8,800 bases of DNA from Desulfuromonadaceae bacterium. GTDB taxonomy: Bacteria > Desulfobacterota > Desulfuromonadia > Geobacterales > Pseudopelobacteraceae. Positions 5,420-8,800 of the stretch are shown piece by piece. The position numbers and the translations under genes were made by a program. How positions within the stretch are numbered: position 1 is the stretch's first letter; each line of letters begins with the position of its first letter. The stretch is taken from contig JAQUCQ010000125.1 of NCBI GenBank assembly GCA_028686145.1, forward strand, positions 1 to 8,800, read 5' to 3'. Under the pieces are notes generated by a model that saw only the letters and a program-made list of their open reading frames with translations, was not told the origin of the DNA and ran no database searches.

Positions 5420-6708
5420 TGAATACCGAGGAACAAAAACAACAAACCGAGAAGAAGAAAAAAGGGTGCTTCAGAATTGCGAAAGAAGCATTCGACGTTC
5501 TCATCACCAATAAAGCTACTGCGTGGGAGTTGGGAGCCTATCTTGTTTTGGCGAGGCATACTGATGAAAGTGGGAAGTTCTCCACGGCGGGTCATAAAAA
5601 GATTTATGAAGCTATCGGCGCAAGTCCTGGGACAGAGAAAAATCCCGGGATCGGCCGCCGGCTGGTGAAAAAACTTATGGAAATGGGGCAAAGTCCGGAT
5701 CCCAATGGCAATGGTACTATGTTGAAACGGCCACTAGGCAAATTGATCTACCAGGCAGATGAATGGTCCATAATTACTGATGAGGAAATCCCTGATACCA
5801 AGCATGAGCTTTACCCGGTCAATTTCGTTCTGAATGATTTTTCCAGTGAGGAGTGGGTCTGGTTCCCGAATGAGCTGGTTGATGGTTACAAACGTTTCAA
5901 AAGTCCTCTAAAAAAACTTAAGCAAAGTGGTGATGTCGCCACAAGACTTCTGTTTTTGTCCTATCGTGTTAACAACATGGAGGATTTCGGAGGTATTCCG
6001 CCACTCAGTAACTTTTATAATAAATATGTAACAAGTGAACATCTAACGACCGCCTATGGTTTTGCATTTTATAAAGTAACTGATAAAAAACAGTTTTCTG
6101 CGTTTAATTTAATTTCATTGCCAGCGTTAGGGATTACCAGTTTTTCTGAAAATCCCGAGGAGAAAGTAGCCCAACTGAAGCCATTTTGGGATGCTTTATC
6201 CTCTCTGGAAAGCCAGGGGTTTATGTATGAAATGGTAACTGTTATGGATAATTCACCTGATTCTGCAGACGCCAGACCAGTCTACGAACTTCACAATAAA
6301 TCGTATAGTACAAATATTGGAGAAGAGGGGTTATCCAGGCGTATTGACAGAATCCTTGCAAAAATAGTGGGCACCGGGAGGGAATTTCGTGTTGCAGACG
6401 ACTTAGGCCGTTATTATGGGAATTATCCCGTTATATCAAGGGTGGGAATACTTCCGCATGTTGTCGGGATTTATCGACTCCGGTTCCGCATCAGTAACCC
6501 AAAAAATTACCCCGTTAAAGCAGCTTGGCAACGCATCAGAAATGATCAAAATGAAATGGAATATGAACTTGAACAGTTGGAAGTTCTCTTGGCATCAACA
6601 TTTCAATTTGCAGATGTATTACAAACGGCGCCTAGTCCATATGTTCACCAATGTGAACTGGTATCACAGGGATCAGACCAATTGGAAGATGATTATTTGC
6701 CTTATTGA
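5419..6708 (+). CDS. Winged-helix-type DNA-binding protein, possible replication or regulatory protein
   Basis: I chose ATG 5419, preceded by AGGAG and overlapping the upstream stop (TAATG); an in-frame ATG at 5308 lies deep inside gene B. The product is 429 residues with a Lys/Gln-rich first 16. Residues 18-90 look like a winged helix-turn-helix: ATAWELGAYLVLARHTDESG (33-52), then FSTAGHKKIYEAIG and RRLVKKLMEMG, a layout common in plasmid and phage replication initiators and their relatives. Residues 105-220 contain ELYPVNFVLND, EEWVWFPNELVDGY and ATRLLFLSYR, perhaps a second winged-helix unit of the kind seen in replication proteins. The C-terminal half is unrecognised. The final region (DQNEMEYELEQLEVLLAS, about 376-393) is a short acidic helix. 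An array of 10-bp repeats begins about 45 bases after the stop, which fits a protein that binds nearby DNA. A transcriptional regulator of the block is the alternative. Confidence 0.65.
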   Translation: MNTEEQKQQTEKKKKGCFRIAKEAFDVLITNKATAWELGAYLVLARHTDESGKFSTAGHKKIYEAIGASPGTEKNPGIGRRLVKKLMEMGQSPDPNGNGTMLKRPLGKLIYQADEWSIITDEEIPDTKHELYPVNFVLNDFSSEEWVWFPNELVDGYKRFKSPLKKLKQSGDVATRLLFLSYRVNNMEDFGGIPPLSNFYNKYVTSEHLTTAYGFAFYKVTDKKQFSAFNLISLPALGITSFSENPEEKVAQLKPFWDALSSLESQGFMYEMVTVMDNSPDSADARPVYELHNKSYSTNIGEEGLSRRIDRILAKIVGTGREFRVADDLGRYYGNYPVISRVGILPHVVGIYRLRFRISNPKNYPVKAAWQRIRNDQNEMEYELEQLEVLLASTFQFADVLQTAPSPYVHQCELVSQGSDQLEDDYLPY

Positions 6709-7049
6709 TGTAATAAATAATGTTATCGATATGTTACGCGCCATTTTTGCCTTTAATTCTTTCAATACCTTTCAAACTGCTTCAATGTTGCTCAATAGCC
6801 TTAAATGCTTTCAATATGATTCAATATTAAGAAAGACAGTAATCTTAGGTAAAGGAGAGTCCAGAGAGGAGGAGGGGGACCCTCAGCTTCAGAATGGCTT
6901 TGTGTCATACAAACAGTTGAAGTCAAAATATCAGACACAACCAACATCGTTATTATTGAATCGTCAGTTAGTAAATTAAATATCGGCGAATTGAAACATT
7001 TTGAAAAGCATATTGGATAAAAACCAACAGCAATCCTGAATGAGGCGAC
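6709..7049. other. Gap after gene C: repeat array, purine tract and a possible gene remnant
   Basis: Apart from the 10-bp array, the gap holds a purine-rich tract with GAGGAGGAGGGGGA (about 6867-6880) and a 55-codon stop-free frame, 6853-7020, without a start codon. The end of that frame reads like a natural protein (TVEVKISDTTNIVIIESS, then KLNIGELKHFEKHIG, stop at 7018-7020) and may be the C-terminus of a lost gene. I do not recognise it. An overlapping frame from inside gene C reads through the repeats but has no support as a gene. Confidence 0.45.
6752..6830 (+). repeat. 10-bp phased repeat array, TTCAAT core
   Basis: Units start exactly every 10 bases at 6761, 6771, 6781, 6791 and 6801, then with one base lost at 6810 and 6820 (TTCAATACCT, TTCAAACTGC, TTCAATGTTG, CTCAATAGCC, TTAAATGCTT, then TTCAATATGA and TTCAATATT). 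A weaker unit (TTTAAT) starts near 6752. The period is one turn of the helix, so all copies face the same side of the DNA. It is AT-rich and follows directly after the probable winged-helix gene. Candidates are an iteron-like origin, an array for a cooperatively binding protein, or an intrinsically curved segment. It is not coding in any supported frame. Confidence 0.7.
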
Positions 7050-7307
7050 GTGTTTAGTCATACTGACCAATATTGTCCTTTACACAGTAATTTCATCACG
7101 AATGATTTCATCTTCCGCACTAAACTCTGGAGTGCCCGAGATGAAAGACCGTGGGGCAACCGGTCACCGTGGAAACGCTTCAAGGAGCCGCCACCACTGC
7201 CCGATGATGCTGATTTAGTGACAACAATCAAACACCGATTAAAAACCAAGGCGGGCAAAGCAGTATATGCACTACGTAAGGTAACCTCAGAACCGGTCTT
7301 TGGCATA
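7050..7307 (+). mobile_element. IS1182-type transposase fragment, start of a chimeric ORF
   Basis: Residues 46-86 of the frame opening with GTG 7050 match the distal part of IS1182-family DDE transposases: EPPPLPDDAD, then HRLKTKAGKAVYALRK and SEPVFGI, where intact proteins have ..KLKT..GKA.YALRK.T.EPVFG.IK. The usual continuation (IKS..GFRQFLLRG) is missing. After I86 the frame passes without a stop into a different protein, the zinc-finger fragment. The catalytic DDE core upstream is absent. No terminal inverted repeats were found. The GTG start has only a weak GAGG before it, so expression is doubtful. Confidence 0.65.
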
Positions 7308-7496
7308 CCCGAGGACAAGCAAAAGCACCTTCTGGATGTAGCTCTTGAAGGCGACTACAAAACTCCTACATGTCCCCAGTGCGATATCAAACTGACTTTG
7401 CGCGAATCATCGAAAGGACGGAACACGGGCGGTCATTTTTGGGGATGCATAAACTACCCACGGTGCAAACAGACACTGATTTACAAGGAAACGTAG
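7308..7496 (+). pseudogene. Restriction-endonuclease-like protein, C-terminal C4 zinc finger only
   Basis: From PEDKQKHLLDVALEGDYKTP the frame reads like the C-terminal end of Mrr-like restriction endonucleases that carry a topoisomerase-type zinc finger. The finger is CPQC (ORF residues 108-111), then TLRESSKGRNTGGHFWG and CINYPRC (133-139), a C-x2-C / C-x5-C arrangement typical of the topoisomerase C4 domain, which binds single-stranded DNA. The stop is TAG 7494-7496. The nuclease domain is absent, replaced by the transposase fragment, so this is a broken gene. It remains in frame with the IS sequence, giving a potential 148-residue hybrid. The finger could also come from a topoisomerase I tail, but the LLDVALEGDY lead-in favours an endonuclease. 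Confidence 0.65.
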
Positions 7497-7525
7497 ATAG
7501 GAATAGTGAAGAGATCAGTAGTTGA

Positions 7526-7720
7526 GGCATTTATACTCCAAGGCAGGAACGACTACTTGAAGTTCTGCAGCTGCACGGCATGTCTGAGTCTGAGCATATT
7601 AGAAGAGCTATCGATATGTATTTAGACAAGCTGATTGAGCGAGGTGAGCTGCGCAATGAAGTTGCAGAACAAGCCTCGCTTGAACGAGCTGAGCAGCATG
7701 CAAAAACCGGTGAGGTCTGA
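7526..7720 (+). pseudogene. Ribbon-helix-helix (CopG/Arc-type) DNA-binding protein, 5'-truncated
   Basis: The frame starts just after a TGA (7523-7525) and has no ATG, GTG or TTG until an internal ATG at 7580, so the true N-terminus is missing. The translation IYTPRQERLLEVLQLHGMSE then SEHIRRAIDMYLDKLIERGE has the helix-turn-helix spacing of ribbon-helix-helix repressors: end of the beta strand, RQERLLEVL as helix 1, GMSESEHIRRAIDMYL as turn and helix 2. A charged tail (RNEVAEQASLERAEQHAKTG) follows. Such proteins act as dimers and serve as antitoxins, plasmid copy-control repressors or partition proteins. The stop codon (7718-7720) directly abuts the 23-bp tandem repeats. If the internal ATG were used, the DNA-contacting strand would be lost. 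No toxin partner is seen. Confidence 0.6.
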
Positions 7721-7936
7721 AATTCAGCCTGGGTGGGATGCTAAATTCAGCCTGGGTGGGATGCTAAATTCAGCCTGGGTGGGATGCTAAATTCAGCCTG
7801 GGTGGGATGCTAATTTCAGCCTGAGTGAGATGCTAATTTCAGCCTGAGTGGGATGCTAATTTCAGCCTGAGTGGGATGCTAATTTCAGCCTGAGTGGGAT
7901 GCTAATTTCAGCCTGGGGGAGGCTGAAATTCAGCCT
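7721..7936. repeat. Tandem array of 23-bp repeats, two sequence types
   Basis: Eight full 23-bp units run without spacers from 7721 to 7904. The first four (7721-7812) are identical and begin AATTCAGCCTGGG; the next four (7813-7904) begin ATTTCAGCCTGAG, the first of these differing by one base (GTGAGA for GTGGGA). All end in GATGCTA. A ninth, partial unit passes into a hairpin at 7904-7930, and a last AAATTCAGCCT ends at 7936. The period is not a multiple of three, so it encodes no repeat peptide, and the lack of spacers rules out CRISPR. The first four units carry GGGTGGG and could form G-quadruplexes. The block-wise variants suggest growth by duplication of two parent units. The array follows a ribbon-helix-helix gene, so a partition, operator or iteron role is possible. 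Confidence 0.9.
7904..7930. repeat. Perfect hairpin ending the 23-bp array
   Basis: AATTTCAGCCT (7904-7914) and AGGCTGAAATT (7920-7930) pair perfectly over 11 bp around a GGGGG loop. The left arm is the start of a ninth repeat unit, the right arm its reverse complement, so the array ends by inverting on itself. No T-run follows. Confidence 0.75.
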
Positions 7937-8230
7937 CAAATCTGGACGTGAAGCCTAGATTACTGATGTTGAGATGTACAAATGACCAAATATAGACCTA
8001 AGACATAATGGTTTTGATGCAGTCAGCACTTTATTTCATATCGCCCCCGCATGAAATAATTATCTCCAAACTGTTGGGCATATTATCTGCGGTAACTTAA
8101 AGACTTCCAATTCGAAATCGAATTCGGATATACCCACCCCCAGTTATAATTGCAACTACCATGAATGCGACTACCACATTCCTAAGTGGTCGCACCCCAA
8201 CGGGTCGAGTTTCGAAAGCATCTTGGATAA
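7937..8230. other. Gene-free stretch with two palindromes
   Basis: No credible ORF was found. The segment holds a 16-bp inverted repeat, AATTCGA-AA-TCGAATT (8109-8124), and a stem of TGCGAC..CCAC (8166-8177, with two unpaired bases) against GTGGTCGCA (8186-8194). The motif GCRACTACCA occurs twice (8152-8161 and 8167-8176). The right part may be decayed IS4 sequence, but no transposase residues can be read before 8231. Confidence 0.5.
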
Positions 8231-8505
8231 TTTCTGGGCGGGCATAATAACAAACGTCACGATTGCTGCGGTCACTATGCCTTCAACGACACCAATACCG
8301 TGGCCGCCATCTACAAGGACCGCTGGCAGATCAAAATATTCTTCAAGGCGGTCAAGCAGAATCTGAAAATAAAAACCTTTGTCGGCACTAGTAAGAACGC
8401 TCTACTCATCAAGATTTTGACAGCACTGACAGTTATCCTGTTCCTGAAGTGTCTCAAGTTCCGGTCGAGCATGAACTGATCGCTTTCGAACCTGGTGGTA
8501 TGCTG
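8231..8505 (+). pseudogene. IS4-type transposase, C-terminal remnant with dead active site
   Basis: In the frame from 8231 the translation is HYAFNDTNTVAAIYKDRW, QIKIFFKAVKQNLKIKTFVG, then TSKNALLIKILTALTVILFL and KCLKFRSSMN, with TGA at 8477-8479; SLSNLVV follows in the same frame. This is the region after the second Asp of IS4-family DDE transposases, containing the Y-x2-R-x3-E-x6-K signature. The catalytic Glu is Lys here (QIK instead of QIE), so the enzyme would be inactive even if complete. The stop replaces the usual Trp before SLSNLV. The N-terminal two-thirds, including both catalytic Asp residues, are missing. Readable homology ends near 8500, within about 10 bases of where group II intron homology on the other strand ends, so the two elements share a breakpoint. 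Confidence 0.8.
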
Positions 8506-8509
8506 CGCC

Positions 8510-8665
8510 ACATTCCCGTAATAGTTCCTCATTCATCAGATGATACAGGCTGCTGAACTTGAATCCCGGCTCTTTACGGGCCTTCTCCGCTATGCGTCGC
8601 AGTTTCGTTTCCACCGGTTCTCCGCTTCTGTCAACGGACGGTGTTTCATCACTCCGCACTACCAT
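8510..8665 (-). pseudogene. ltrA: Group II intron reverse transcriptase/maturase, N-terminal fragment
   Basis: I chose ATG 8665 (minus strand) because AAGGAGG (8672-8678) lies 6 bases upstream; an earlier in-frame start at 8692 has none. The 52 recognisable residues end TKLRRIAEKARKEPGFKF, SSLYHLMNEELLREC, the well-conserved N-terminus of bacterial group II intron-encoded proteins (LtrA type), just before the reverse transcriptase fingers. Intact proteins are about 420-600 residues. After Cys52 the frame continues for some 36 codons that are antisense to the IS4 remnant and not maturase-like. Reverse transcriptase, maturase (X) and any endonuclease domain are absent, so the protein is non-functional. 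The breakpoint lies at 8500-8510. Confidence 0.8.
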
Positions 8666-8800
8666 GTGTAGCCTCCTTCCCTCCAGCAGCATTACCCACC
8701 TTCACAGGTACTATTAGGCTATCCGACTCCCTGAACCTGTTTTGCCTTTCTCCCTCTTCAGTTGTCCGGCATACTCCCTTCCGGAAGCAGGCACAGGGTC
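8666..8800 (-). mobile_element. Group II intron, ribozyme part upstream of the maturase ORF (continues past window)
   Basis: On the minus strand the bases upstream of the maturase fragment look like the domain I-IV region of a bacterial group II intron: AGTCGGATAGCCTAATAGT (rc of about 8709-8727), then GGTGGGTAATGCTGCTGG and the maturase ribosome-binding site. Similar text precedes maturase ORFs in many bacterial introns. The 5' splice end (GTGYG) lies beyond the right edge and domains V-VI are not present downstream, so this is a 5' fragment that cannot splice unaided. Confidence 0.55.

Noticed and set aside
5260..5691. 143-codon minus-strand frame
   Set aside because: It is antisense to the coupled B-C gene junction, which is better supported by spacing, ribosome-binding site and protein character.
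6416..6979. 187-codon plus-strand frame
   Set aside because: It overlaps the end of the 429-aa gene in another frame and then reads through the 10-bp repeats; the translation looks like nothing natural and there is no ribosome-binding site.
7058..7318. 86-codon minus-strand frame
   Set aside because: It is antisense to the IS1182-type fragment, which has recognisable transposase motifs on the plus strand.
7721..7936. CRISPR array
   Set aside because: The 23-bp repeats are contiguous, with no unique spacers between them, and no cas gene is nearby.

Overview
The window is accessory DNA from what looks like a Gram-negative bacterium. Delta-proteobacterial groups such as Geobacter or Pelobacter are my best guess, from the general look of the first secreted protein and the integrase fragment; this is an impression, not a demonstration. 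About half of the window is gene-free or made of decayed mobile-element pieces.

Layout. (1) 3-251: the end of a small secreted protein gene, probably the last ordinary chromosomal gene. (2) 485-804: a 23-bp tRNA 3' end fragment, the footprint of integration, next to the C-terminal remnant of a tyrosine recombinase read on the minus strand. This looks like one edge of an integrated element. (3) 805-1522: gene-free, with an operator-like cluster of three 14-bp motifs and a terminator-like hairpin. (4) 1523-1980: a small unknown ORF running into the C-terminal end of an IS21-type IstB helper ATPase. (5) 1981-3207: about 1.2 kb without a confident gene. It has a TTGACA box, two overlapping mini-ORFs, several hairpins and a long stop-free frame that ends in a small basic 57-codon ORF.

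(6) 3208-6708 is the core of the window: three intact genes on the plus strand. Gene A (487 aa) has the motif order of the AcrVA2 family of anti-CRISPR proteins, with extra N- and C-terminal parts. Gene B (209 aa) is unrecognised. Gene C (429 aa) starts on the last base of gene B's stop codon and has a probable winged-helix N-terminus, so it may be a replication or regulatory protein. Immediately downstream (6752-6830) lies an array of TTCAAT-like units repeated every 10 bp, one helical turn. I read the block as the backbone of a plasmid, phage or integrative element carrying an anti-CRISPR-like gene.

(7) 7050-7496 is a chimeric ORF: an IS1182-type transposase fragment joined in frame to the C-terminal zinc finger of a restriction-endonuclease-like protein. 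(8) 7526-7936: a 5'-truncated ribbon-helix-helix gene abuts eight full 23-bp tandem repeats, which close in a perfect hairpin. (9) 8231-8800: an IS4-type transposase remnant that has lost its catalytic Glu butts against the 5' part of a group II intron (ribozyme plus maturase N-terminus) on the minus strand, which runs out of the window.

The most interesting item is the AcrVA2-like protein with its two tightly linked partners. The two repeat arrays (10-bp phased and 23-bp tandem), each beside a DNA-binding-type protein gene, come next as possible origin, partition or operator sites.
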